NCBI GenBank assembly: GCA_014925825.1
Contig: JACGCK010000152.1
Location: 1-64,000 of the forward strand
DNA: 64,000 bases
Direction of reading: 5' to 3'
Source of the DNA: Pholiota molesta
Lineage: Eukaryota > Basidiomycota > Agaricomycetes > Agaricales > Strophariaceae
The translations under genes were made by a program, and so were the position numbers. Numbering within the stretch: the first letter of the stretch is position 1; each line of letters opens with the position of its first letter. The notes under the pieces are model-generated. The model was not told the DNA's origin. It ran no database searches and saw only the letters and a list, made by a program, of their open reading frames with translations. Of the stretch, positions 23,501 to 35,843 are shown piece after piece.

Positions 23501-23746
23501 CCTCCCGCGTCAGACGTCACTTCCGAGCCTCTGCGTTGAGCCCAGTATTTCTCCTCGATCTGTTATTTAATATCATATAAGTAAGCGATTGCATAACATT
23601 TGGGATGAATGCTACCTGCTTGAGACTTTTTTCTTCCGAATAACCAAAGAACCCGTCTTTAGATTCAGGTATGTGGAGGCCCGAGTTAGACGCAGAAACT
23701 CCCGAGGGTGAGGGATAGTTGGGGTGGGTGAATCTGTCTGTGACAT
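20533..23746 (-). CDS. AMP deaminase
   Basis: Hydrolyses AMP to IMP and ammonia in the purine nucleotide cycle; cytosolic. The spliced protein shows [19 protein letters not shown] (N-terminal region), YYKDV-side blocks including [37 protein letters not shown], the metal-binding VDTHVHHS (about 22,540), [36 protein letters not shown] with [18 protein letters not shown], and the C-terminal [21 protein letters not shown] segment with [21 protein letters not shown]. This order and near-identity to the family are decisive. Single-base losses break the frame at about 20,940, 22,334 and 22,517, and probably once near the start, where the ATG at 23746 leads into another frame. The C-terminal tail after YRHQTL is uncertain. 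Confidence 0.92.
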
Positions 23747-24039
23747 GGTGGTTTTTGGCAAGGATGCCAAACCCCTGATATTCCAACTGCCTACGGCTAC
23801 ATGCGGAAATGACAGATTTACAACAAATTCAATAAAAACAGACAGACATATGCCACCGATTAATACACGGTGAGTAAGTATAACAAATTAAATAAAGTAC
23901 ATGGGATATAAGTAAGGCACAATAATTTCTAGTGACTGGGATGAATTTATCCGAGGAAGTACAACAAATCGGCGTTGGTATATTTTTCACACAAAATTTG
24001 GCGCACGTTGGACGCTGACACTATGCATGCGTCGATGGA

Positions 24040-25405
24040 TCATGGTTCGCTACCGAGTTTCTTCCACTTCCGCTCCAGACGGGGGTCTTTGGCATACCAT
24101 TGCTTGTGCTCTAGATATACAGGTCGAAAGCGGCGTCGTACAATGGGCTCATCGGGTTCGCTTTCATCTTCAGAAGTCATCGGCGCATCGATGACATTAT
24201 TAAATTTCGGGGGACTTGAACGAGATGGCTCTGGAAGAGAATTGAGCGGGATCGTCTGGGCTTTCTTCCTGGGTGAAGAAAAAGCGGGTAGACGTAAAGG
24301 AGTTGATGTTGGCGGGGCAATGGGGATGGGGGTGAAGACGGGCTCTGTTCTCGGTTTCTTCGTTGGTGTCTGTGGAGGGGCTTCATCGACGTCCATTTGT
24401 CATTAACCTCGGAGTCTTCAATCGGCCGTTTCTTCGGGGTATCTTTTGAAGGTAATTCACGTAACGGAACTTTCCTTCCAGGAAGGAGCCTAAGAGGAGT
24501 GGGTTGCGCGACCTTTGTTGGTGAACGCTCGTTTTGTCGCTTTCTTGGGGTTGAAGAAGGGGTTGCCGCTTGAAGAAGGGCAGTAGTATTGCTAATTCGA
24601 CTCGAGCGCCTAGCAGCGACTGTGCTCTGTCGTATCGGCGCTATCAACAGCCATAGTTTGGGAAATATCATTGACAGTGTTTGTGGAGGGATGGTATGTT
24701 TTTTTGGTGACTTAACGTGGCCTTAAAAGTTGTTTGTATATCCTTCTTCATCACCGATTCATGTTGGTTGAGGACTTCCACGAGGGCGACAAATGACTTG
24801 AAAGATAATTCGTGAGATTTCGAAAATGTTGCGGTTGCTGGTAATGCTTTGGGCTGAGTTATTTCAGAGCAGTGTATAGGTATCAAGATAAGAGAACACA
24901 CTTTGATAGCATTGGACACCCAGAAGTAAACAGCGCATCTCGTAGTTTGGTCATCTTCATATCCCAGCTCCACCAACTTGTCTTCCGTCCGAGTAATCCA
25001 TGGATCCAAGAATTCCGCAAAGTCTTCCAGCTTGTACTTTTTATGGAGTTCATCGTAGGTTATGCAGGTATCTCTCTCTGCTTGTTCGACCGCTGCTTTG
25101 ACGAATTCGTAGACTCTCGTGAAGTCCTTGGGCTTGAGACAGGAGGCTGCTTGTGCGGCTTTTGCGGTAATTTCGCCTGTATTCCGACTACAGAAGTCAA
25201 TACTAAGCATTATAGAAGCATTAGAAAAACGCACCGTTCTACAGCCAGCAGAACACAAGCTGCTGGCAATCCCGTCGTGAACCCTCCGACTGCGCGACCC
25301 GATCCCTCTCCCGTTTTCAGTTTAGCCAAAGTTAACAGACGTCGCATAATCTTTGGTTTCCTGAGATATCGAAAAATTATCAAGCAGATGCTTATTTCCA
25401 GACAT
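24040..25405 (-). CDS. ORC6: Origin recognition complex subunit 6
   Basis: A subunit of the complex that marks replication origins in the nucleus. The N-terminal cyclin-like fold is recognisable in LLTLAKLKTGEGSGRAVGG, FTTGLPAACVLLAVE, KAAQAASCLKPKDFTRVYEF and WITRTEDKLVELGYED. A second part (ALPATATFSKSHELSFKSF) leads to a Ser/Thr/Pro/Arg-rich linker with TPRK- and TPKK-like sites, possibly CDK targets, and ends RRRFRPVYLEHKQWYAKDP plus a basic tail, as in fungal ORC6. The start is taken at MSGNKHLLDNFS (25405), but that ATG joins the conserved frame only with a frame change near 25,345. A one-base loss in an A run at 24,397-24,399 splits the C-terminal region. Confidence 0.82.
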
Positions 25406-25685
25406 AATGGGTTGACTGAGTATGGAGAGTGCTGCAAAGATCCGGTGGGCCGCGGTCGAGCGCGCCGATCTTCAGTATGGAACACGTGAAATGTGACAGA
25501 CGCGACGGCAAGTCACTTCGGAGTTGGGCCTCGGCAAACTCACCGCTACTTGAGCTGAGCAGTGCACACTGCACCATCCCCAGATACTGATTATCATTGC
25601 TTACAGACTGTATTAGCGAATCTGGTACAACCATGAAGCTAAGTAACTTTTCGCCTCTAAGTAATACGGATAACGCTTGACACAA

Positions 25686-27382
25686 TTACAGCGTGGATAC
25701 TTTATCTAACAAAATTGCCCATTCTACAACCGTAATACCTAGCCTCAAAGCGTCCTCCTTAATCTCTCTATCCCTGATCTGCGGTGTCAATTTCGCTACT
25801 GCCTTTAGATGCTCCAGTTTCCGTATTCCAAGACTCCGCAGCATCGAGGCGATATGGATGAGCGATGGCTCGCAAGACTGCAACACTCCCTCGAATCGAA
25901 CTGCTGATTCTGATCTGCTGCGACTTATCGTCGAGCCCGATCGAGTAATGGTAGGATGGTAGGGAGATCGGGGAAGTTCTTTGTCGCCTTGACTGGAATT
26001 TTTGTAGCGACCTCTTTGACGCGAACACGCCGGGGGTCGAATTCTGCACGGCGTTGATGAGCCGGGCGTGGCTGAATCGACCTCTTGCACTCTCACTTGG
26101 ATCGGAATTGCTTTAGCTGCCGAAGATACATCCTTTTCGCTGGTGCTGGGTGATATTGTGCCTTCGCGTCGTACGGGCAAAGTAGCCTCCTTTATGCTAA
26201 TGGATGCTGCCGCTGTAGGATGGACGTTTGATGCGCCTTGAGCCAAAACACAAGTCAGACGATCATGAGCTGTAGATGGCAACGGACGAAACGGCTCACC
26301 TTCTCAGAAACATTGGTTGATTTCTGTATATTCCCAGATCTCGAACTTCCTATTCGTGAATGGTCCGTTACATCAGGGGTATCGATCTTCCACTCCACTC
26401 TAGCCATTGTTGAGTTCGCATATTCGCCCTCCTGGGGGTACTCATCTGCGCTGAGAAAATATATGCTCATCGACTCGTCCTCATTTGATTTCGTTCTCTT
26501 CACTGTTTGCTCTCGCCAGGTCGATATTTCTACAGTCCGTTCTGGATTGTTTTCGACAACGCGACGATCAATGATTTCGTACGTTTGTCCTGGCTTCGGG
26601 CCTCGATCCTTCGGCGGAGGTGCAGGACGGCGGTTTTTGAACAAGTTGCGTATGCTGCCCATTTTTAACTGTTTATCCTTCTCCAAAGGAGCTGGCTGTC
26701 CATTTCCTGTTTCCCTATTGGCGTCTAGTGTGGTGCGATTCGTCCCCGTACCAGATTTTCCCTGTAGCCATTCCCGAATTTCAATGGCCTTTGCAGAGAG
26801 TTTGCTTTGATTCATGCGTTCCATGGAATCATTTCTTGCGGGGAGAGCTTTCTCTTTGCCCTTCCGCCGCGAAACGCTACCAGCTGGGTCGTCGTTCTCT
26901 GATTGTTTCCCGAGAAAGCTATTTCGGAAAGCTTGCACGGGGTCAAATTTCGGTTTCGGAGTAGGCGCTATATGAGCAGCAGGACCACCATTGGTTCTGC
27001 GAAGGGTGACGTCGTTCGAATAGCTATTGTGGGACGTATTGGCCGCTCGAATGACATTCCATCGGTGTCTTGTCGAGGGTACTGCGCGGTGCGGGAGTAC
27101 CGTTGGCTCGTTCCGGAACAGACGCCAGCGGCCCGTGGGCCGTCGTACAATGCCTTTTCCACTCCGCGATAAGTCGGGCGTACGATGTAGGAAGCCAGAA
27201 TCTGGAGCACCAAGAGATCATATTAGCATGTGCAGGAAAGAAAAGGCGGGGATCAATGTTCGTGTAAATATGCGAGAAGCGCTTCCCGTAAAATCAACCA
27301 AAAAAAAAAGGAAGAAGAAGAATCTTACCGGTATGAGAATTTCCATCACCCTTTGGTTTTCCCTCGACCTTCTGTTTTGCAT
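25686..27382 (-). CDS. Uncharacterised Ser/Pro/Arg-rich protein with conserved C-terminal helix domain
   Basis: I do not recognise a named family. The long middle exon (about 26,290-26,960) is hydrophilic, with FDPVQAFRNSFLGKQ, KAIEIREWLQGKSGTGTNR and a proline stretch NRRPAPPPKDRGPKPGQ that could bind SH3 domains. The last exon ends with a folded-looking segment, LIHIASMLRSLGIRKLEHL, then KLTPQIRDREIKEDALRLG and ITVVEWAILLDK, which resembles a short helical domain seen at the end of other basidiomycete hypothetical proteins. The 5' end is unclear: the ATG at 27382 reads into MQNRRSRENQ but needs a frame change to join the exon at 26,960-27,190. Confidence 0.55.
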
Positions 27383-28010
27383 GACTTTCAACGGGCGGGT
27401 TATAAACGGAGAGAAACCAGAAAAGCTCGGCGTCGTCGTCGTTTTGCAGGAGTGAGTGTGGGATCGAAAGGTGAAGGTAAGATAGACCAGGGCATAAGTA
27501 TGTGAATCCTGATGGTGGGCGTCGATGATACTGTTAAATGAAAAGTGGTAATCATTCAACACGAGGCAACATCGTGTTTTATTTGATCCACGTGTTGAAC
27601 TTGATGGTGGTGGGTGTCGAACCGAGTGCGCCGGCATTGACAGGAAGAGTGATGGCCGCGGTCCGACGTTCTATTCTTGTCATCTCATCTATTTGGTCGG
27701 TGGAATGAACTGGGATGAAAGAGCGTTTAATGTACGTAGACGTCCGTTGTTTGGTTTTGTTCATAGTTGTAGGTGTAATTCAGAATAGACGCTCAGAAAA
27801 CATCTTGTAAAGCCATTTGCTTTAATTAGCGTTACTAAATATAGATCGCACGAGTCGTTGAAGCCTCAAATTCACCAGTCGCGCAAAGAATAGCAGCCAG
27901 CCTCCTCTGCATCGTTTGCAAAAAACGATTCCTCGTTCGAACCCACGTTCACTTTTCCTCCCTTTGCTGCTCAAAATACCTTTTTTTTGTGCACCAGCTA
28001 CAATTCACAA
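27383..28010. other. Intergenic, candidate divergent promoter region
   Basis: About 630 bases between a minus-strand start and a plus-strand ATG. No protein family is visible. A pyrimidine-rich tract just before 28,011 fits a fungal promoter or 5' leader. Confidence 0.4.
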
Positions 28011-29965
28011 TGTCTTCATCAGCGCAGCGAGGGTTCTTTGATACCACTTGCAAGCCTGGTAGTTCCTGGGTCAAATGGTGTCCTGTGACGTCGCTCTATG
28101 GGGTTGGTCGTTTCCACCTCTCAAGTTTGAACTCGAGAATTTGACTTACATTGTCCTACTTATTTTACAGTGCTTTTGTTCTGTATTGTCCTGCTCGTCT
28201 GCTGGAAGGTGTACATCACCAATCGCGTTGGTCCAAATTTGCATTGCCACCTGGAGCTTCCGCATACAAAAGAACTTCTCGATTCGTCTGAGCAGCATTA
28301 TTGCGCCTATGAATACAAACTCGAAGGCGCCCAATTGCATGAGAATGGTGAGTCGCGTCCGTGCTTAATACTTAGACCATAATTATAGTCCACCCCTTTC
28401 AGCATTCCATTCTATGATACTCTCGACAGTTCTCCTATTCCAAATCATGCCTCACAATCCAATCGTTCTGCCACTCCAATCATGACGCTAGCTCCAGGAT
28501 ATCATATGTCAATGGAATTCGATTGGGAATCAAGCTCGATCAGGATGCATCCTACCTCAGCATTGGAATCTCCGGGTCGACTAGATGGGTGGAGAAATCG
28601 ACAAGGACGCAAATGCAAAGATCAGTAAGTACTAGCACTAAATGGATACATTCTGATGGTCATATCATTTTCTCTGAATAGTGACTCCTGATTCAGTGCA
28701 CATCCGTCGCCCGCATTGGGGTCCATAGATGGCGTGTGTCTTATCCAATCATCCACCTATGTACATCTTCCCTTTGGTACGATTTTTACAAGCTCTTGTC
28801 AGCAATAGATAATGGTCTCTAGCATGGTCTCATACATGGCAATGCAGATGAGCATTTGAATGATTGGGCAATGATCAATGAGTTAGTAGAAATTTTAGTC
28901 ATACTCCTTTTGATAAATCGATGGCTGAATTCTCCTCTTCTAGCTACTTAATTCAGCCCTTCTCATACTAAATGCCGATACATCTTGTCATATATAACAG
29001 ATACCAATTTGGCTTGAATGGAAAATTCTGCTGTCAGAAACCATACATAAACCCGAAGTTTTATGAGTCTGTTGTATGTGATGAATATCCCACATTCCCT
29101 CTGTGTCATTATTGTCTCTGGATTAACTATGCGAATACTCTCTGCAAACGTCTCTTGCTTCTGGTAGTGACTATTACGAAACAGCAGGCGATTATGGCAA
29201 CATGAGCCAACAGGCTGTTTCGCCACCAACGACGAGTGCTTCGCCGCTTGACGGTGCTTCTGATATCGATAGTTGGTATGTGATCGCCATTGAATGGCTT
29301 GATTTTGAGCTGCACGAGATTATCGCTCTGACTCTCATAATTTTTTATCTGTTGTCAAATAGGGTCACTGGCACTGGTGTTTTAGGAGTATCGTCGATAG
29401 TCCAAACACTCGTCACTACTTCAAATGCACTGACAACCACTGCTATCACCATTATTTTAATTCTACCATCACATCGACTACTACTCATCCATTTTCCACA
29501 ACGACTCATTCTACCGCCATCAAATCAAATAATTCTACGATGCGGAGTGGATCCACAGCGACGAGCCCAAGCACACATCTTACGACGACGTTTTATTCAC
29601 AATATACATATACCAAGTCTTCGGTTACTTGGTTTCCTACTGCTACGCTTGAGTCAACTATAACAGCCAGTTCATTAACTCCGAGTCCTTCATGCTCTAT
29701 ATCTACTTCTCCCATCACTTGGATTCCTACCGCCACGCATGAATTAACTGCAACAACCACTTCATTAACTTCTTCGTCCTCTATATCTACTTTTACTAGT
29801 ATGCCTCTTTCGTTCGCATCTGGGACAGCAACCATAGCAGTTTCCTCACCATCGATTACTACTATGAGTGGCGGTGTGAGCTCCAAAGTTTACCAAGTTT
29901 CCACTGGCATTGGAATCCTCGAGATAGTGATACTGTGCTTCTTTTTTTGTATTGGGTCCATTTAA
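28011..29965 (+). CDS. Possible multi-exon gene ending in a Ser/Thr-rich, surface-protein-like region
   Basis: Not recognised and only partly modelled. The ATG at 28011 gives MSSSAQRGFFDTTCKPGSSW and a short exon. After several short segments with Cys pairs, the sequence from about 29,210 becomes Ser/Thr-rich (YETAGDYGNMSQQAVSPPT...), and the last ORF (29540-29965) has an imperfect repeat (SVTWFPTATLEST / PITWIPTATHELT) and a terminal hydrophobic segment GILEIVILCFFFCIGSI. That tail suits either a membrane anchor or a GPI signal, so a cell-wall or surface protein is possible. Splicing between the first and last parts is not established; they may be separate genes. Confidence 0.3.
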
Positions 29966-31679
29966 GCTAGTTTAAGGCTACATAAAAAACCAGTAATACA
30001 TACAAAAAATTAGCTTTGGGTGGGTACGATATCATGTGGATAAGCGTCTAATTTGCGTTCGTTGCCTCTACCAGAGGCGTGGGATTTTTACACCTGTGCG
30101 GGACTTTCCGGGGTTGTTCCGGGCAGCGCGACGTTGGCGCGACGCGTCAACTGCATAACACGATGTTCTTTCAATGCGCCTATGCCGCACCGCGCAGCCT
30201 GTTGATCCTGTATCTCATGAATCAAATACTACTGTGCAAATCTACATATATAGTGCCGCCGCGCTCTATATAACCACGACTACACTGCAAATTTGGGCTT
30301 TCTCGCATTGGTTCAGGACCTTCAGGTTCTTCGTCTCTTCGTTCCCGAAGGCACTGGCCATTGAATATGTAGCTCTCCGGGTCCCACATCTGCAAAGTTC
30401 AAATGTTCAGAATTTCAGCTGTACCAGCCCGTATTCTCACCAACACCGCGGCGTCGGCTTGCATAAAGATACGGAAATGGAAGCATTCTCTCTCGCGGGG
30501 TTGGTTTCACCGATGCCGCTCCTCGCTTATCGTTTGCTGCGGGGCCGAAAGCTGTGGGATATGTCTTCTTCTCTTCTGCGAGATGAGCCGTTCTGGTGAA
30601 ATGCAAACGCTATCTTGTGCCACTTCGGGGACTTTATCTCGCTTCTCTATGACGCCAATATTTTGGAGAAGGGGATCATAACTGCGCTTTGGCTCGACGG
30701 AAAGGTTCACTGGGACATGTTTTCCTTATTCGAATGCCTGTTTATTCCTATTCTGCAGTGGATTGTTTCCATCAATTCCCTTGACATCCTTATTCCACCA
30801 TATCTTAGAACCACATGCCTTTCGTCCTCGTGGAAGGCTTATCAAGCCTGGCATAGAGATCTTGGTGGGCGGAAGGTTATCTTGTCCTTATCTACGCGAC
30901 ATTGGAAATGCTCTGCCATAGGTTTTTGGCATACCGTGCGTGGTTTTCATTGTCGGAGTAGTCCATCGACCGCAGATTCTTTTGCTGATGGAAAGCTAGA
31001 TGGCTGTTCTCTCGCTGTGGTGGATCTAACATAGCCTCTATCCAAGTTGAATTGTGGAAATCGTCAGAACATTGGTAGGAGTCCTTAGATGGGGCCCTCG
31101 GTGTCATAACACGAATCAATGACGCAGCAGCTTTTTTGCTATCAGCCTCTGATGGGACTCTATCTCCTTCCTCTCTGTCTGTTCTCTGAATCTTGTATCT
31201 TGGCTTCAATGTGGGCGAATGAAGGCGAACTCGGACACAAGCTGGCCTCTGCTGGTTCCCAAGAGGTTATTTTTACCGGCTGGATTGCTCAGTTCTATGA
31301 ATAACTCTGATAGCCAGTCGGGCCATATCAGAAATAGACTCACTGTGTCGCAATGTACTATGCGAGCTCAGGCGGTGTAATTCTGATTATCTGGGCTGAC
31401 TTGGGCTCTATGACATCTGACATGAATACACGCTGACTGCCGCTGAGACGACGAGCACAACTCGCCATGGGGGAATGGCCGACTTCCATTACGCCTTCAC
31501 GATTACCCACCTAAATATAAACCTCCGTTGTCCTACCAGTTAGTATGATGACGTCCTACTGGATATATCCACCCCCCCAAACAATGGCCAAACCTTTCAG
31601 AAGCCTTATAAAGTCGACCATCCCTCGCTTTACATCATTTCCAACTGCCCACTTTCACCCAAACTTATCAATTCGAACC
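29966..31679. other. Long stretch without a supportable gene
   Basis: About 1.7 kb with several ORFs of 60-140 codons on both strands, none with recognisable motifs and none joining into a convincing spliced model. A GC-rich patch at 30,090-30,150 and a CT-rich leader before 31,680 are the only features noted. Confidence 0.4.
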
Positions 31680-34316
31680 ATGTCGCACGTTGTTATCGAC
31701 AGTCTCCCTTTCAACACTCACCTCAAGGAAGGTGCAAAGAACATCCTCGCCCGTGATCAGGCGCGTGCGGCGAAGCTGCTCCAAGGATTGCACCCGCACG
31801 GGCCTAACGCCAACTTCGAGGAACATCACTCTCGTCGCCATCGCCGCCACCACGGCCATCACGGTCACAAGAAACCACAGGAAGGCGAAGACCCTACCGA
31901 CCCCACGCCGAGCGAGCCTACGCCCGCACCTGTCCCACCTGCTGGAGATCCCGAAGCGGCGGCAGAGTCCATCGATGCAACTGATGCCGGTTTGTCATGT
32001 TCCCAAAAACTTGGATATGCGTATTGATTAATTACTTCGTAGGTGTAACCTACACACTCCCTATCGCCGTTGGCAGCCCTGCTACCAGCTTTACTCTCTT
32101 GATTGACACAGGTATGTTGCTAAAAGTCGATTCGAGTAAGGAGATGCTAATATGTTTTACGCGTAGGAAGCTCCAATACGTATGTGAATTAGTTTGTATA
32201 TTCTATTTCTCTATTAAATGTTCGAAACGTCAATAGTTGGGTTGGCGCCGACAAGAAATATACGTCTACATCTACAAGCCACAGCACTCGCAAACAAGTG
32301 GTACGTTACGGATTTTTGTCTATTCTTGTTAGGCGCTGAAGATGATTATCACCTAGAATGTTACATATGGATCTGGTTCCTTTTCGGGCACAGAATGTAC
32401 GCTTCATAAATACAACACTCAACGTTCCTACAGAGCGCTGATGCTGGTATGCCGTTATAGTCACCGACCAAGTCAGTTTGGGCGGCAACCTTGTAATCAA
32501 CAATCAGTCCATTGGTGTAGCATCGAAGGCCACCGGATTCCAAGGAGTTGACGGAATTCTTGGGTTAGTATTCACGCCACTGCAAAGGACACTCATCAGT
32601 CTCTAATAATTTCTGGTTATTTAGCATAGGTCCAGTCGATCTCACCCAAGGTCCGCTTTATGCTTTTCAACTCTTTAAACAGTTAATTAACACCTTTTGC
32701 AGGCACCGTATCTGGGACTACCTCGGTCCCAACTGTTACAGACAACTTATCTAGTCAGAAAACCATCCCAACTGAATCCCTTGCAATTTCCTTCAACCCT
32801 ACCACGTCCAACGGAGAAGTGAATGGGGAATTGACCTTCGGCTCCACCGATAGCTCTCGGTAAGCAATCTCTCTCTCTTTGATTGAAAATTCCCTGAATA
32901 ATATTGACTTCAATAGTTTCACTGGCGAAATTACCTTCGTCCCTATTACCTCGACCTCCCCAGCGAGCCAATACTGGGGAATCGACCAGACTATCACTTA
33001 TGGGTCGTCGGGTACAGTGCTTTTGACGTCCTCTGGAATTGTTGACACTGGAACCACCCTCTTGCTCATCGCAACGGACGCTTTTAACACGTATCAGACG
33101 AATACGGGCGCGACTTTGGATCAGTTCGTCCTTGATTTTCAGCGCCAATTTTTATATCTTAATCTTCCTTTAGAACCACGGGTCTCTTGACAGTCACTGA
33201 TGACCAACTATCGAACTTGCAGAGTCTCTTCTTCAAGATCGGCTCTGTATGTGTCATTTTATTGTCGTCTAATGATAATCCACTAATCTTGATACCATAG
33301 ACTACTTTCGAGTTTACCGCCAACGCTCAGGTCTGGCCACGCTCGCTCAACTCTACCCTTGGAGGCGCAGCGGGTAAGAACTATCTGATTGTATCGGATT
33401 TGGGGAACAACAGTTACGAGTCTATATTTATAGACTCGTTCTTTATCAAACTGGCCTGCCAAATTTCTGGATGTAACGCTAAACGCGCCGGATCAACCCG
33501 TGTTATATTTCTCACGCTGTACCCCTCCCCAGAATGTATCGCCCTCGACGACGACGACGACCATTCCAGGCGCTCGCGACGGCAACGCGACGGAGCACGT
33601 CAACTGAAGATCGGATGAGGCCGCAGCGGGCTCATCGCAACGGCATCCAGCACACGCTAACGACGTCTTTGCACGGCAGGGCGCGAACGCGATCTCCCGC
33701 TTGCCACCCCAGGACATTTCGCTCTTCTCATACCGCAGCCTGTCTACCACGGCAATACCATGCTCTCAGGATCGATCACGTTAGCTCGAGGTCAGATGAA
33801 ATGGGAAAAGGGCATCGACAGCGTAAGGCCGTGTATACGGTGCGTCTGCATTCATGGCAACAACATTCAGCACAAACTAACAGCAATGGAGCCACCAGCC
33901 GAAGGTCGGAGGGGATTGGCAACATGGGACGTACGTGGGCGATCAGCGTTCTGCATGGCGGCACGAACGGTATTGGGACCCCGAGACACCTACATCCTTC
34001 ACCCATTCCCGCTCTCCTCGACGCCTGCCAACTTATCGGCCGCCGACGTGCACCCGCCGACTCTCGCTGCCCCTTCTCATCTGCGTCGTTCGTTCTGGAC
34101 GGCGGCGTGCCCTGCGGGAGGAAAGCATAAATCACATCAGTGGCGGCGGCAGCACGGATCCCTTGGGACGTACCAGACACACTCGTGCACAAGCTGCGCG
34201 CGGATCGCCATAAGGGGTGGCTGGATGAGGCATGGGTGAACTGCGACGGCGAACGAACGTCAGAGGCACGGGCAGGCGATGAGACAGATGGCAGCGTGGA
34301 CACCTCACCGATGCAC

Positions 34317-34455
34317 GGCGCGTTCATGCTCGCACCGTCTTCTCCAGCCCGCCATTGTCCTAAACAATGACAGTGCCCATAACAAGCATTGAGGTGTGCA
34401 GTGCGCGTTCGGGCTCGCGCCGTCCTCTCCAGCCCGCTGTTGTCCTGCGCAAACA
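34317..34455. repeat. Imperfect direct repeat pair, ~78-bp period
   Basis: GCGCGTTCATGCTCGCACCG, followed by TCTTCTCCAGCCCGCCATTGTCC (34,318 on), recurs at about 34,398 with a few changes. Two copies only. Confidence 0.7.
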
Positions 34456-34469
34456 ATCCCTCCAAACAG

Positions 34470-35010
34470 TGCCACCAGCTCATTGCCTACACCTGCGCCT
34501 TCTACCTGCACAGCCTGCTCCCTACGCCGACCTCCCCCGCCGCCCTCTCCGTCCTGGTGTGCCCGCTCTCCCCGCCGCCGCCGCCGCCGCCGCACCTCCT
34601 CCTTCCTCCTCGGCGTGCTCGCCGTCGCGCTCGACGCGTACATCCGCCTCGACTGCTTCCGCATGCTCGGCGCCCTCTTCACCTTTGACCTCACCCTGCA
34701 CCCGGAGCACCGCACCACCTCATCACGACGCGCCTCTACGCGCACGTGCGGCATTCCGCGTACACGGGTTCGCTGCTGCTCGTCGTCGGCCTCGCGTTCA
34801 GCCACCTCACAAGAGACGCGTGGATGACGGAGTGCGGCACGCTCCGGTGAAGGCGGCTGGCGCGGTGTGGGCCGCGTGTTGGTTGTGGACGCTCTGCGTC
34901 GGCATCTCTCGGGCGGATGGGGAGGACCGCCAGATGCGGGGCGTGTTCGGGAAGGAGCGGAAGGCGTGGGCGACCGCGGTGCACTGGTGTTTCGTTGCGC
35001 GCCGCGCGCC
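34470..35010 (+). pseudogene. Isoprenylcysteine carboxyl methyltransferase-like remnant
   Basis: Read across frames, the plus strand gives FLLGVLAVALDAYIRLDCFR, MLGALFTFDLTLHPEHR, then RLYAHVRHSAYTGSLLLVVG, LAFSHLTRDAWMTECGTLR, and after a frame change AVWAACWLWTLCVGISRADG with EDRQMRGVFGKERKAWA. The RLYxxVRHxxYTG and EDxxMxxxFGxEWxxWA patterns are those of membrane ICMT/phospholipid-methyltransferase family enzymes. At least two frame breaks and the absence of the first membrane helices mark it as a fragment. It lies wholly inside the insertion, unlike its host gene in base composition. Confidence 0.6.
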
Positions 35011-35843
35011 GCGATGTGACGAGGCTTCATCAACGGACGAATCACCTCCACCGCCATCACCACGGCACCCCCTGACACCCTTCGATCTGCCGCACACGAT
35101 TACGACGACAACAGCGGCATCCCCGACGGCGAATGACAATGGATGGACGGCGGACAGCGGCAGACGAACAATGACGGACGGATGACGGCGGGCAAGTGAA
35201 CGCCGGAGCGCGACATGAACCGTGATTCGAGTCGGAGTAGTTCGTCGACGCTTACTGGTTCTGCGTTGGCCTGTGCGGGATGTCTCCATTGCGCGCAGGA
35301 CAGGCACCTATGGCATTCTGAGTACATAAAATAAATTGTTATTTTACAATTGGAATATACACATTTCATTATGAATAAATGCGTGAATCTTTGAGAGTAC
35401 TGGAGGAAATTTAGATTTGAAATCCTGTGGCTTACTTAGCTATAGAAGTTGGAATTGGATTGGAATTCTTTAAATATATATATTTGTAATAATAAATAAA
35501 AGGCTTAGACGAGTACATGCCATGCAAAGCAATGGCCCTCAAGACAAGTGGCTCGGGCCTTGATTTCATCAGTGAGTTCATTCACTGCACATGAAGATGA
35601 AGTTGTGGCTAATAAGGACATAGATGGCTTTGTGTGGCTCCAACGCTTCTACAGTGTCTTCGACACCACTAACAGTCAAGTCGGAATCGCAACCACTCAG
35701 TTTACTGATGCCGACACCAACTAGATTTCTTATGTAGCTGAAATCGGAGCGGGCCATATGACTTTGTAATGAACATTGTAATGGATAGTGTAGTAACAGA
35801 CTGGGTATTCATATTGAGCATGTAGGAGAGAATAAAGTAGAAA

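Larger units (their letters stand above)
33414..35546. mobile_element. ~2.1-kb GC-rich insertion of unknown type in the protease gene
   Basis: The outer limits are set by where protease coding stops and resumes. Its left edge has a 9-bp inverted repeat with 2-bp spacer (GAGTCTATA/TATAGACTC, 33,418-33,437). No matching terminal repeats or clear target duplication were found. The interior (33,530-35,230) is strongly GC-rich while the right 350 bases are AT-rich. It carries an imperfect direct repeat and a broken methyltransferase-like gene, so it looks like captured host DNA moved by an unidentified mechanism. Confidence 0.6.
31680..35724 (+). pseudogene. Aspartic protease (pepsin family A1), split by a 2.1-kb insertion
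   Basis: From the ATG at 31680 (MSHVVIDSLPFNTHLKEGAK) the protein has a His-rich and Pro-rich propeptide-like part and no signal peptide. The first catalytic motif is split over introns as LLIDTG + SSNTWVGADKKY (32,095-32,240). Then GVDGILGIGPVDLT, and the second motif SGIVDTGTTLLL near 33,030. The last exon reads YLIVSDLGNN to about 33,413 and then leaves the family. The expected C terminus resumes at 35,547 as SGSGLDFI and, after a short intron, LQRFYSVFDTTNSQVGIATT to the stop at 35724. So DNA was inserted in the final third. Without removal of the insert, the product lacks its last about 45 residues. The insert is far longer than any intron here. Confidence 0.82.

Noticed and set aside
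34305..35078. Long minus-strand ORF (257 codons), Arg/Pro-rich
   Set aside because: GC-rich DNA rarely has stops; the opposite strand carries the recognisable methyltransferase-like motifs.
33414..35546. Terminal inverted repeats for the protease insertion
   Set aside because: TACGAGTCTA at the left and the inverse of TAGACGAGTA near the right agree at only 8 of 10 bases and are not at the very end.
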